NCBI GenBank assembly: GCA_016787485.1 | Contig: JAEUUL010000022.1 | Span: forward strand, 177,887 to 241,886 | DNA length: 64,000 bases | Direction: 5' to 3' | Source of the DNA: Bacteroidota bacterium | GTDB lineage: Bacteria > Bacteroidota > Bacteroidia > NS11-12g > UBA955 | Shown: positions 8,506 through 16,494 of the stretch, one piece after another | How the letters are laid out: each line of letters starts with the position of its first letter | Position numbering within the stretch: position 1 is the first letter of the stretch | The notes under the pieces: generated by a model | What the model was told of the DNA's origin: nothing | What the model saw: only the letters and a program-made list of their open reading frames with translations | The model's database searches: none | Position numbers and translations under genes: made by a program

Positions 8506-10185
8506 TTAACTCAATTGGTACTCGCTTAAATTCATGATTGCCTTATACAAAGATTTGAGTTTTGCAATTACAGAACTCAGGGCAGTTGCATGGTTTGAAG
8601 CGCCAGTATTCAGTGCAGCATTCCAGTCATCAGTCCAGTTGTAGGCCGGTATTCCACCGGGCAATAAGATTTCACGCAAACCAGAAATTTGCGAGGAGGA
8701 CAGGGCCATTGGTATCAAAAATTCCACCGCTTCAGCGATCAGTTGGTCGGCATCTTCAGGGTGACTGAATTGCTTGGTGACTATCAATGTATCAACCACA
8801 GTTGTGAATCCACCCCGCTTAAAACCTGTATATAAAAATGCATCTGTGAATTGATTGCGTTTAGGCAGACTATCACTGGTAATCCATGAACGGTAAAATA
8901 ACGGTTCCTGGTACCAGGCCGGCCAGCCCGCCACGTTGGGCGGGTCACCCAGATTCAATTGCAGTGACTGAATGAATGTGTGCAGATAACCCCAATGGGT
9001 ATACTGTACTTCAGGATTACTTGCAGGAGGAAATGCCATTTCCATTTGCCTGCAAAATCCCGAAATATCTGAAATCGGGTCTTTGATGATACAGGCCATA
9101 TTGCCAGGATCAAAAAAGTGTTCACTTTTCAGCAATTTGGCCAGTACCGATTTAATATCATAATTGTTATTTCTGAAATGGTCCGCCAATGGGGCAATGA
9201 CATTGGTCTCTATCTCGGGAGTAATATCGTAATAGACAAAATACCTGTACAGTTTACGGCAAATGAATTTTGCAACCTCATTCTGGTTGAAAATCATGGT
9301 TAACAAATCATCCAACTCCAGATCTCCGGCATTGCTTGTATTCTTACCTTTAATTGTAGCATTGCCAAAAAATGATGAAAAACTTTTATCGGTTGTGTCG
9401 TGCTTGCTCAGGGTGAAAGTATTTGATGGCACCGAACCACTTACGCTGATACTCCAGCCTGTGAGAATCCGCGCTGCTGCTTTTACATCATCTTCTGTAT
9501 ACTTGCTGTCCGGACCTTTTCCCAGAGTAAATAATTCCTGAAGTTCACGGGCATAGTTTTCATCCGGTGCGGTTTTAACATTCAGATATCCGTTCAGGTA
9601 ATACAACATCGCAGGATCAAGGGTCATGGCTTTGGTAAGGGTTTTAAAATTCCCCAGGGCATTGTCTCTTATCGTTTTCAGATACAGGTGGTTCATCCTT
9701 GCATCCGGCACAGATTCTGACTCTGTGACAAAATGGTTGTGCCAAAACAGAACCATTTTTTCCAATATGGTTGTGTCCTGGTTCAGCGTTTGGCCCAGAT
9801 GCCAAAACTTCCAACTGCTTCTGCGCAGAAAATTGACAGTTCCGTTGAATGGGGCAGTTACCCAGGTTTGTCCGTATGCCACATCAGGATCTGTGGTGGT
9901 ATTGCCGTAATAGTTCAAAGGTAAAACTGACGGAGTGGTGTTCACATTGAGCAAAGCATCCACTGCGGAGGCCACATCCATACCGGTAAAAGATTTCATT
10001 TCGGAAACCCTGACCCCAAACAGACAACGCCGCAGTAAATGCAACGCTTGTGCCTTAGTGAGATTCCCTGTAACCGGGGTCAATCCGGTTGAGGCCCGTC
10101 TGCTTGCACGTTTCACCGCAACCGGAGAAGCGTTGCTTCCATGAATTGATAAAAAGTCTCTTCTGTCCATAAATGGATTTACCAT
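8506..10185 (-). CDS. DUF1800 family protein
   Basis: About 559 residues, matching the DUF1800 family over nearly the full length: KAQALHLLRRCLFG near the N-terminus, VLFWHNHFVTE, the ENYARELQELFTLG region, ILTGWS, and the segment GDPPNVAGWPAW near the C-terminus. The first open codon is a TTG at 10206, but ATGs at 10185 and 10170 are more credible starts; the latter gives an MDRRDFL beginning. No sorting domain is visible. Together with the DUF1501 gene 12 nt downstream it forms a conserved two-gene unit, perhaps read from the birA promoter. Function is unknown. Confidence 0.85.
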   Translation of the reverse strand: MVNPFMDRRDFLSIHGSNASPVAVKRASRRASTGLTPVTGNLTKAQALHLLRRCLFGVRVSEMKSFTGMDVASAVDALLNVNTTPSVLPLNYYGNTTTDPDVAYGQTWVTAPFNGTVNFLRRSSWKFWHLGQTLNQDTTILEKMVLFWHNHFVTESESVPDARMNHLYLKTIRDNALGNFKTLTKAMTLDPAMLYYLNGYLNVKTAPDENYARELQELFTLGKGPDSKYTEDDVKAAARILTGWSISVSGSVPSNTFTLSKHDTTDKSFSSFFGNATIKGKNTSNAGDLELDDLLTMIFNQNEVAKFICRKLYRYFVYYDITPEIETNVIAPLADHFRNNNYDIKSVLAKLLKSEHFFDPGNMACIIKDPISDISGFCRQMEMAFPPASNPEVQYTHWGYLHTFIQSLQLNLGDPPNVAGWPAWYQEPLFYRSWITSDSLPKRNQFTDAFLYTGFKRGGFTTVVDTLIVTKQFSHPEDADQLIAEAVEFLIPMALSSSQISGLREILLPGGIPAYNWTDDWNAALNTGASNHATALSSVIAKLKSLYKAIMNLSEYQLS

Positions 10186-10221
10186 CTTTAGACTGGCAAA
10201 TTCCAAAATGGTTTGCTCAAA

Positions 10222-10995
10222 TCAAAAAATATTTTTCAGGATTAATCGAATCTGGCCATGATGCCATGTACTTTCCGAGCCGTCAGGGGCTTCAAGAATC
10301 ACCCTGCCAAATTGGTCCACACCCCTGAGAATGGCCATAAACTCACTTCCGTTTGGCAAAAGTGCGGTTACCTCCTTGTTCAACTTCCACAGGGCGTTTA
10401 AAAATTCCTGTTCTATCCTTGTTTTCTGCTCCCAGCCAAATGTATCCAGCTTTTGCTGAAAATGCCGGACAACAATCTTTAATACATCCAGTAAAGCATA
10501 ATCGTTGCCGGTAAACCTCTTCAGAGAGGACGCATTGGGCAAATCTTCCCAACGGGTTTGATTTACATTGATTCCAAGCCCAGTGCAAAGCCAGCGCTTT
10601 CCTTCAGCTATTTGCGAAACTTCCATCAGCAATCCCCCAACCTTTCTGTTTCTTACAATGAGATCATTGGGCCATTTGATAAAGACCTCAAGTCCTGAAA
10701 TTTCTTCAATGGCGGAACGCGCTGCCAAAGCGATGGCTTTATTGAGGAGCACAGATTCATCCGGGTGTGGAACAGGAGAGACCAGACTAAGTGCGATGTT
10801 GTTTCCGGGCTGTGAATTCCAGGTGTTCCCACCCTGCCCCCGGCCTTTCCGCTGATCGTATGTGTATAGCACAAATGGAGGATTACAATCCGTTTGGGCT
10901 GCACAAATAAGGGCCAGATTTTGGGTACTGCGGCAAACAGGAGAATAGAACAACTTCCACCCACCCACAATATCCGTGAAATAGAATTCTTCCAA
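10222..10995 (-). CDS. birA: Biotin--[acetyl-CoA-carboxylase] ligase
   Basis: A 257-residue enzyme that activates biotin with ATP and attaches it to the carrier protein of biotin-dependent carboxylases. The biotinyl-5'-AMP loop GRGQGGNTW corresponds to the family GRGRxxxxW signature, and KWPNDLIVRNRKVGGLLME is the conserved catalytic stretch. There is no N-terminal DNA-binding domain, so this is the monofunctional class. The start is a TTG at 10995, since no ATG fits. It is divergent from rsfS with only 33 bp between the starts, which suggests overlapping control regions. Confidence 0.93.
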   Translation of the reverse strand: MEEFYFTDIVGGWKLFYSPVCRSTQNLALICAAQTDCNPPFVLYTYDQRKGRGQGGNTWNSQPGNNIALSLVSPVPHPDESVLLNKAIALAARSAIEEISGLEVFIKWPNDLIVRNRKVGGLLMEVSQIAEGKRWLCTGLGINVNQTRWEDLPNASSLKRFTGNDYALLDVLKIVVRHFQQKLDTFGWEQKTRIEQEFLNALWKLNKEVTALLPNGSEFMAILRGVDQFGRVILEAPDGSESTWHHGQIRLILKNIF

Positions 10996-11028
10996 ATTCG
11001 CGTTCTTTGCAGCAAAGAAAACGAATTC

Positions 11029-11403
11029 ATGTCCATAAAATCCGGGAAAGAGTCAGATATACTGGCAGCCATAGCCGTAAAAGGCATGCAGGAAAAGAAA
11101 GCACACGACATTGTCACACTGGATTTGCGAAAGCTCAGATCTTCGTTTGCAGACATCATGGTGATATGCCATGGCACCTCAGACAGGCAGGTGGACTCCA
11201 TTGCCGACAGTGTGGAAGCCGAAATACAAAAAGCCACCGGAGAGAAGCCATTGCACCGCGAAGGAGGGGACAAAGCAGAGTGGGTGCTGCTGGATTATGT
11301 CAACGTGGTGGTTCATGTTTTCCTGGAAGAGAAACGCAGATTCTACGGGATAGAGGAGCTTTGGGGTGATGCTGAGATGAAAAATCACCCGTCAGAAGCA
11401 TAA
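11029..11403 (+). CDS. rsfS: Ribosomal silencing factor RsfS
   Basis: A 124-residue RsfS/Iojap protein that binds ribosomal protein L14 and blocks subunit joining when nutrients are low. Family-typical segments are KKAHDIVTLDLR, FADIMVICHGTSDRQVDSIAD, the EKPLHREGGDKAEWVLLDY block and VVHVFLEEKRRFYGIEELW. The longer open frame begins at 10894, but the ATG at 11029 matches the family N-terminus and avoids overlap with birA. Confidence 0.93.
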   Translation: MSIKSGKESDILAAIAVKGMQEKKAHDIVTLDLRKLRSSFADIMVICHGTSDRQVDSIADSVEAEIQKATGEKPLHREGGDKAEWVLLDYVNVVVHVFLEEKRRFYGIEELWGDAEMKNHPSEA

Positions 11404-11407
11404 CCTG

Positions 11408-11438
11408 TTTGCATATTCCAAATTTATCCTTACCTTTG
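11408..11438 (+). promoter_or_regulatory. Promoter of tRNA-Glu
   Basis: TTTG (11408-11411), 19-nt spacer, TACCTTTG (11431-11438): an excellent match to the Bacteroidota consensus. It starts 5 nt after the rsfS stop codon and lies 32 nt ahead of the mature tRNA-Glu end. Confidence 0.75.
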
Positions 11439-11470
11439 CAGCCCTGTTTTCAGGAACGTTCTTTTCATAT

Positions 11471-11542
11471 GGCCCGTTCGTCTATCGGCTAGGACGGTTC
11501 CCTTTCACGGAACAAAGAGGGGTTCGATTCCCCTACGGGCTA
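11471..11542 (+). tRNA. tRNA-Glu (UUC)
   Basis: A 72-nt cloverleaf with acceptor GGCCCGT/ACGGGCT, anticodon stem GTTCC/GGAAC and loop CTTTCAC (anticodon TTC), T-stem GGGG/CCCC with TTCGATT loop, and discriminator A at 11542. CCA is not encoded. Confidence 0.96.
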
Positions 11543-11617
11543 CTTATCAGTTAAACGCTTTAACACCATGGCTTATCTGAGTCCTCTGGTATCAAAACCA
11601 TAACTGAAAAGATACAT

Positions 11618-11724
11618 CGCGGGATGGAGTCCCGAAATTCAAGGCCTTCAAGGACGTATGAATTTCGAGGATCCTCGAAAAATGAGCCAATTGAATATTG
11701 GCAATTTTTCGGGACAGTGGTAGC
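11618..11724 (+). pseudogene. Broken initiator-tRNA copy: 5' part split by a palindromic insert
   Basis: The leader and first 12 bases of the intact tRNA-fMet (GATACAT then CGCGGGATGGAG) occur again here. The copy is cut after base 12 by an 85-bp insert (11630-11714), then resumes exactly with CAGTGGTAGC (11715-11724) before similarity ends. The upstream AGTCCTCT...GAAA leader is also duplicated (about 11579 and 11750). Nothing downstream could complete a tRNA fold, so it is a remnant. Confidence 0.75.
11630..11714. repeat. 85-bp palindrome-rich insertion (MITE-like) inside tRNA-fMet copy
   Basis: The ends are inverted repeats: TCCCGAAA at the left and TTTCGGGA at the right. Inside are more palindromes: AAGGCCTT, TTTCGAGGATCCTCGAAA and GCCAAT...ATTGGC. 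Both junctions are defined by comparison with the intact tRNA 130 bp downstream. No target-site duplication is obvious. Confidence 0.7.
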
Positions 11725-11761
11725 AGAATGCAATTACCGCAGTCCTCTCCGAAAGATACAT

Positions 11762-11833
<72 letters not shown>

Positions 11834-11844
11834 CTAAGTCAAAG

Positions 11845-11869
11845 ACCCCTGGAAACAGGGGTTTTTTTA
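11845..11869 (+). terminator. Intrinsic terminator of tRNA-fMet
   Basis: ACCCCTG (11845-11851) pairs with CAGGGGT (11856-11862), followed by seven more T residues within the next bases. Confidence 0.9.
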
Positions 11870-11880
11870 TTGTTTGATTT

Positions 11881-11927
11881 GAAGGTTTCAGGTTCGTCCC
11901 GATAGCTATCGGGACCAGTTCCCGCTA
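11881..11927 (+). pseudogene. Broken initiator-tRNA copy: 3' part split by an 18-bp palindrome
   Basis: GAAGGT..CAGGTTCG (11881-11896) and CAGTTCCCGCTACTAAGTC (from 11916) repeat the T-arm, acceptor and trailer of the intact tRNA-fMet, including the following terminator in a diverged form. The T-loop is interrupted by TCCCGATAGCTATCGGGA (11897-11914). With the 5' remnant at 11618, this places broken copies on both sides of the intact gene. Confidence 0.7.
11897..11914. repeat. 18-bp perfect palindrome TCCCGATAGCTATCGGGA
   Basis: A perfect palindrome sitting within the T-loop of the 3' tRNA-fMet remnant. Its termini (TCCCGA/TCGGGA) are the same as those of the 85-bp insert in the 5' remnant, suggesting one repeat family. 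Confidence 0.75.
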
Positions 11928-11943
11928 CTAAGTCATCACCTGA

Positions 11944-11970
11944 AGCCCCTGTAAACACAGGGGCTTTTTT
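11944..11970 (+). terminator. Second terminator after the 3' tRNA remnant
   Basis: AGCCCCTGT (11944-11952) pairs with ACAGGGGCT (11957-11965), followed by a T-run. It is a diverged duplicate of the 11845 terminator. It also lies downstream of the convergent lipid operon but has no clear T-run on that strand. Confidence 0.85.
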
Positions 11971-12026
11971 ATTTTAGGGCAAAAAGCGGGTACAACACAC
12001 CCTTATCCCTTTTAAAAGACAGAATA

Positions 12027-13118
12027 TCAAGCAGGTTTCCCAAGTGACTTCAGCATGCGGGCATGCGCCCGGATGGCCGTTGAGAAATACCTGTAGCTGT
12101 TATACGGCACACCGTATTTCTCTGCAGCATCTTTTACCAAAACAGACAGCGCCGGATAGTGTACATGGCATACATGGGGAAACAAGTGATGCTCCACCTG
12201 AAAATTCAGCCCCCCGACAAACCAGGTAAACCATTTGCCACACATGGCATAATTGGCACTGGTATGCATTTCATGCACCAGCCAGTGGCTTTCCATCCGG
12301 TTGCCCTTGTCCGGCAGCGGATAATTGCACAGCGGCACAATATGCGAACACAAAAAAACCAGGGAAAGAAAAAAACCCGTGATACACTGCATAAGTAAAA
12401 AGCCTGCAACAACCCACCACCAGGGTGCAGAAATGCAAACCATGGGAATAATCAGCAGGCACAGCGCATACACACATTTCCATCCGAGCAATTCTGCCCA
12501 CAACCGGGCATAATGTTTACCCTGATCCGGCAGCATTCCCGTTTTCCTGTAATGCCGCAGCCGCACAAAATCTGTTACAAGAAACCATACCACCGTTTGC
12601 AGCGGATACAGAAACCAAGCATAAAATTGCTGATACCGGTGGTGCGGAAGCCAGGGTTGATGCGGTGAAAATCGCAGCAGCTTGCCCCCGTGCAGACTGT
12701 CGTCGTGCCCTTCAATATTGGTATAGGTATGGTGCAGGATGTTGTGCTGAATTTTCCAGTTTAACTGGTCCACGCCCAGCAGGCAAATGATTTTTCCCAT
12801 CCAGTGGTTTTGCCGGTTTTCCCTTGCCAAGGCGCCATGATTGGCATCATGCATAATGCCTGCACCAACCCCGGTCATACCCGCTGCCATTATCACCCAC
12901 AAGCAGAGGAAAGACAAAAGCCCCGTATATAGTTCCCCCAGGATAAAAAAATACGGGATTGCATACAAACCCAACATCACCACCAGCTTGATTTTCATCC
13001 CGGTATTGGCCTGTTTGTGTATGCTCTGCTCTGTAAAATAGGCCTCTGCCCCGGACCTGAGCACTCGGGCAAATTCCGTGTGGTCCTGGTGATTGAACCG
13101 AACATGATGTGTCGTCAT
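12027..13118 (-). CDS. Front-end-type fatty acid desaturase
   Basis: A 363-residue membrane di-iron desaturase, the last gene of the lipid operon. The histidine boxes are HDANH (90-94), QHNILHH (124-130) and QVEHH (307-311). The glutamine in the third box (QxxHH) is the hallmark of front-end (delta-5/delta-6-like) and related acyl-lipid desaturases. There is no cytochrome b5 domain, as is usual for bacterial members. About four to six hydrophobic segments lie between the boxes. It overlaps the preceding desaturase gene by 4 bp (13115-13118). The acyl substrate and double-bond position are not predictable from this alone. Confidence 0.9.
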   Translation of the reverse strand: MTTHHVRFNHQDHTEFARVLRSGAEAYFTEQSIHKQANTGMKIKLVVMLGLYAIPYFFILGELYTGLLSFLCLWVIMAAGMTGVGAGIMHDANHGALARENRQNHWMGKIICLLGVDQLNWKIQHNILHHTYTNIEGHDDSLHGGKLLRFSPHQPWLPHHRYQQFYAWFLYPLQTVVWFLVTDFVRLRHYRKTGMLPDQGKHYARLWAELLGWKCVYALCLLIIPMVCISAPWWWVVAGFLLMQCITGFFLSLVFLCSHIVPLCNYPLPDKGNRMESHWLVHEMHTSANYAMCGKWFTWFVGGLNFQVEHHLFPHVCHVHYPALSVLVKDAAEKYGVPYNSYRYFSTAIRAHARMLKSLGKPA

Positions 13119-14095
13119 TCTGAGCTATGTTCCTGGGATTGCACTTTGCCAATCTGCATGGAAGAGGTACGGAAAACAAATTCCATCCCACTCAGGCTTT
13201 TGGCGTCTTTCAGGTAATGAAAAAAGGGCACTGTATTCGGCATGGGCTCCTGAACCCGGTGCAGATGATACGCAGGGATTCCGGGCCAGGCATGGTGCTT
13301 TTCATGGAGGTGAAAATTGAAATACAGCCAGCGTCCCATCAATGTATTCAACTTCACACTTCGGGTATATTTCACCTGGTCTGCAAACCTAAGGGGTTGC
13401 ACCTCCCGGCTGCCCGCCAGGGGAATTTCAATGTGCGAATGCTGACTGAGAATAAATAAATCACTCAGCATCAGGCTGAGCAGGTACCCCATCCCCAGAT
13501 GCCCCCAGATCCAGTGACCCCAAAAAATAAAAATCAGCACGGTAACAATTGTCTGAAATACCATATTGCGGTAAATCACCGGCATCTGCCTGGCCGGGAT
13601 ATGATTTTTCATCTTCTTCAGATTCCAGTAGTTGCCAAGCCGGTAACCCACCGTAAAAAGCGGAATCCAGAATAACCAGGAAACGTTTACCACAAAACGC
13701 AGCACAATACCAAACTGCGGATTTACCGTACCTTCCGTGGTAGGGTCTTTATCCCGATATCCGGTCCATTTGTGGTGCAGGTTGTGAATGGCCACCCAAC
13801 TGGCAAATGGGATCAGGGAAATAAAAGCGAAAAGGTGCCCGAATAACGGATTGAGCCAGCGGGTGCGGAAATAAGTCAGGTGACCGCACTCATGCAACAG
13901 AATAAAACATTGAAAAAAGAAAACAGCCAGTAGCACTTGTGCTAACCACCAGTGCAAACCCCATATCTGTGCAAAGGACAGATATATACCAGAACCGGCT
14001 AACACCGCAGGAAGCAGCAATCCCAAAAATGCAGGGTAATTGTCTGCCCTGAATTTCCAGACCGCCGTGTGATTTTCAACTGACTTGTTTTTCAT
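13115..14095 (-). CDS. Fatty acid desaturase family protein
   Basis: A 326-residue membrane di-iron enzyme with three histidine boxes, HECGH (68-72), HNLHH (104-108) and HEKHH near residue 262. The boxes are of the HxxHH type, unlike the QxxHH partner that follows. The family includes acyl desaturases and also carotenoid hydroxylases and ketolases, so the substrate could be an acyl chain or an isoprenoid. It overlaps the acyltransferase gene by 20 bp and the next desaturase gene by 4 bp, so all three should be made together. Confidence 0.85.
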   Translation of the reverse strand: MKNKSVENHTAVWKFRADNYPAFLGLLLPAVLAGSGIYLSFAQIWGLHWWLAQVLLAVFFFQCFILLHECGHLTYFRTRWLNPLFGHLFAFISLIPFASWVAIHNLHHKWTGYRDKDPTTEGTVNPQFGIVLRFVVNVSWLFWIPLFTVGYRLGNYWNLKKMKNHIPARQMPVIYRNMVFQTIVTVLIFIFWGHWIWGHLGMGYLLSLMLSDLFILSQHSHIEIPLAGSREVQPLRFADQVKYTRSVKLNTLMGRWLYFNFHLHEKHHAWPGIPAYHLHRVQEPMPNTVPFFHYLKDAKSLSGMEFVFRTSSMQIGKVQSQEHSSE

Positions 14096-14822
14096 TCAAT
14101 GCATTGAATTTACGCACATACAGCTCCCTTACCGAATCCTTATGTGCATCCAGGTGCTCCAGAGTCCAGCCCCGTGTATCCACCGAATCCAGTTTAAATA
14201 CCTGAATTTTTCCCCGTGCAAACGGTTTGTATTTACTAAAAGGATTGCTCTCTTCGGGGATATGGATATACAGCGGATCAATGACCATATCACAAACCAG
14301 GGCCATATGGTACACCCCACGGTTGAAGCGGTCAATGCCATGGTGATGGTCATGTACACCCTCTGAAGAACCGGCAATGTTCACCTGCCGGTTTTTAATC
14401 CGTTTTTCCATTTTTTTAAAAAACCACAGTCTGCGTTGTGGGCGGAATTGCTGCGGAATATAATACACCCCAATGGCAATGGCAGACAATGTGAAAGGAA
14501 TAATGCGAATGGTTTTTTCTGATAAAAGAAACCGTGTATTGGGCATGCTGAGTGCCGTCAGCGCAAAAATATCCAGATAGGAATTGTGGTTGAAAGTGAT
14601 AAAATGAAGGCGGTCATCAGACGGCTTCCAGTCTGGCAATTCCAGCTGCATCCCGATCATTTTCAACGTAACGCGCGACGACCAGGAAATCAGATATTTC
14701 TGATTGAAAGGAATGAGTGTACCAAAGGACAAAATCCTCAGCAGGGCCCCGGCCAATCCCGTGATAGACATGAGTGTGAACACACAAATCAACAGTCCGA
14801 TATTGCTCATTTTACCCGGCAT
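14076..14822 (-). CDS. PlsC-like 1-acyl-glycerol-phosphate acyltransferase
   Basis: A 248-residue membrane-associated acyltransferase. The NHx4D catalytic motif is N78-H79...D84 (FNHNSYLD), and the second conserved block is an unusual EGVHDHHHG (154-162) in place of the common EGTRS. An N-terminal hydrophobic helix (about 8-30) should anchor it. Such enzymes move an acyl chain from acyl-CoA or acyl-ACP to a glycerol-phosphate or a related lipid hydroxyl or amine. The odd histidine-rich motif suggests a non-standard acceptor. It overlaps the methyltransferase gene by 16 bp. Confidence 0.82.
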   Translation of the reverse strand: MPGKMSNIGLLICVFTLMSITGLAGALLRILSFGTLIPFNQKYLISWSSRVTLKMIGMQLELPDWKPSDDRLHFITFNHNSYLDIFALTALSMPNTRFLLSEKTIRIIPFTLSAIAIGVYYIPQQFRPQRRLWFFKKMEKRIKNRQVNIAGSSEGVHDHHHGIDRFNRGVYHMALVCDMVIDPLYIHIPEESNPFSKYKPFARGKIQVFKLDSVDTRGWTLEHLDAHKDSVRELYVRKFNALNEKQVS

Positions 14823-15796
14823 ACCACAGTTTGCATGGAAAGATTGAGAACTTTATGAAACCACAAAACGGGGGTGAGCAGAAATTGACCCAGAAAATAG
14901 GGAAATATAATCCGGTTGAGATTTAAACCCTTGCCAAACAATTTGAAATACGTTCCTGTAAAAATATAAAAATACGGAGGAAATGCGCCCCAGGGTAAAT
15001 ATTCCACCACTTCAAACCCATGTTTTTCCATCATGGCCAGAAACGATTTTTTGCTGTAAAGCACCGTGTGCTGTGGTGCCTGCACCCCCGGCCATTTGCG
15101 GCCAAACAGCCGAAAGGTTAGTGAATCAAGCCGGGGCACCTCAATTACCAGCAGCCCGTCCTTTTTCATCACCCTGCGCGCCATTTCCAGGCTCCGGTTC
15201 GGGTCGTAATCATGTTCCAGAAAATGCCACATGGTTACCAGATCACAGGAATTTTCAGGTATGGGCTGCTCATAAAAAAGACCTTCATAAAAGCGGATCC
15301 GGTCAAATCCGGGATAGGACAGTCCGTCCTTAAAATCCACACCGGAAATGGCACAGTTATATTTATCCTGCATATGCAGTAAAAATGTACCCACGGCACA
15401 TCCCACGTCCAGCAATCGGGTATCAGGTCCGGGCTGCAGATACCTGCGGATCAGCTTGTCTTTATCCCGGTCGTGCTTGCTCATGGCCCATTCATACAAG
15501 GGTGTTAAAATACCCCAGTCCTTTTTCTTGCGGTGTGCAATGTACTCCGAGTCATAAAATTCCTTTATCTGATCCAGGGGAAGGCGTGGATTCTGATACA
15601 CCATTCCGCAGGAAACACATTGCACATAAAGGAAATTTCCCTCTTTTCCGGTCAGGTCATCCTCACCTGTGAGAAAATAGCTGCAGGCCTTTTCACCGCA
15701 GTAGTAGCAGCTCACCTCCTCAAAACGGAAACGAGCAGGATTCTCTAATTTCCCCATTTCTTCCAGGGGATGTATTGCAGTTTTTTTCATAGCCAT
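14807..15796 (-). CDS. SAM-dependent methyltransferase with N-terminal zinc ribbon
   Basis: A 329-residue class I methyltransferase. Residues 30-63 hold a four-cysteine zinc-ribbon-like module (CYYC at 30-33, CVSC at 60-63). The SAM-binding motif I is LLDVGCAVGTFLL at about 138-150, followed by VTMWHFLEHDYDP. A hydrophobic C-terminal stretch (about 275-320) suggests membrane contact. This architecture is common in methyltransferases of sugar, antigen and lipid pathways. It overlaps both neighbours (UbiA-like by 10 bp, PlsC-like by 16 bp). The methyl acceptor is unknown; a lipid or isoprenoid quinone-like intermediate fits the operon. Confidence 0.85.
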   Translation of the reverse strand: MAMKKTAIHPLEEMGKLENPARFRFEEVSCYYCGEKACSYFLTGEDDLTGKEGNFLYVQCVSCGMVYQNPRLPLDQIKEFYDSEYIAHRKKKDWGILTPLYEWAMSKHDRDKDKLIRRYLQPGPDTRLLDVGCAVGTFLLHMQDKYNCAISGVDFKDGLSYPGFDRIRFYEGLFYEQPIPENSCDLVTMWHFLEHDYDPNRSLEMARRVMKKDGLLVIEVPRLDSLTFRLFGRKWPGVQAPQHTVLYSKKSFLAMMEKHGFEVVEYLPWGAFPPYFYIFTGTYFKLFGKGLNLNRIIFPYFLGQFLLTPVLWFHKVLNLSMQTVVCRVK

Positions 15797-16494
15797 ATTT
15801 TAACTCCCAAGACCCACAAAAGCATCATATATTCAAAGTATTTCACACCCGTAAAATACAACAGGGCAATGCCTGCTCCCAGGGGTAAATAATAGATTGC
15901 ATGAGAAGGATCTCCCGCCACCTGAAGCCCTGTAATACCGGCCAGACAGAGCCATCCCCACGCTTTTCCCAATGGAAATGCAGGGTCCTCTGCAATTTCA
16001 TAAAATACAAATGCCAGAAAAATCAGAAGGGCATGCGGTGTAAATGAATGTTCCAGCCAAATGATAAAAAATGGATATTTCAGCAGTGCCAAAACCGGCA
16101 TACCTGGGGGCCATATTTTGCCCAACAAGTACAACACTTCATTGATCAGAATAAATACCGCATAACCAGCCCAGAATAATTTTCCGGTCACAAAACAAAA
16201 CACGAATACAGCAAGGTGCAGGATATATACAAATGCATACAGTTTCTTCCGCCCATGTGCATGCGTGTAGTCCCTGTCCGGCTTGCCGGTATCCTTTTCA
16301 GAACTGCTGAGATCATCAAAAAGCCGCAGGGCCAGCAGTGCAACCCAGAGAACAATGCAGAGATACAGCCAGTCCACCTGCCAGCTGCCTGTTTTCACTA
16401 GCGGAGCAAAGGCAAACAACAGGATATAGACCGGAAGCAGCCAGAAAATGATTCCGCTGTAGCGCTGCCTGAAATATGTAATGATATTATTCAT
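15787..16494 (-). CDS. UbiA-like membrane protein (putative prenyltransferase homologue)
   Basis: A 235-residue polytopic membrane protein with about seven hydrophobic helices. After the second helix it has RLFDDLSSSEKD (57-68), which resembles the first aspartate-rich motif of the UbiA prenyltransferase family. A possible second acidic site is EIAEDPAF further on, but it is weak. UbiA enzymes move a prenyl chain from a diphosphate donor to an aromatic, a glycerol-phosphate or another acceptor. The operon also encodes an HMG-CoA reductase and a CarS-like protein, which supports an isoprenoid role. Similarity was judged by eye only; it could be an unrelated membrane protein. Confidence 0.5.
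   Translation of the reverse strand: MNNIITYFRQRYSGIIFWLLPVYILLFAFAPLVKTGSWQVDWLYLCIVLWVALLALRLFDDLSSSEKDTGKPDRDYTHAHGRKKLYAFVYILHLAVFVFCFVTGKLFWAGYAVFILINEVLYLLGKIWPPGMPVLALLKYPFFIIWLEHSFTPHALLIFLAFVFYEIAEDPAFPLGKAWGWLCLAGITGLQVAGDPSHAIYYLPLGAGIALLYFTGVKYFEYMMLLWVLGVKIWL

Noticed and set aside
11881-11927. A possible phage or ICE attachment site formed by the repeated tRNA 3' end
   Set aside because: The repeated tRNA 3' ends are only about 90 bp apart with no integrase or cargo between them; local duplication plus palindrome insertion explains it better.
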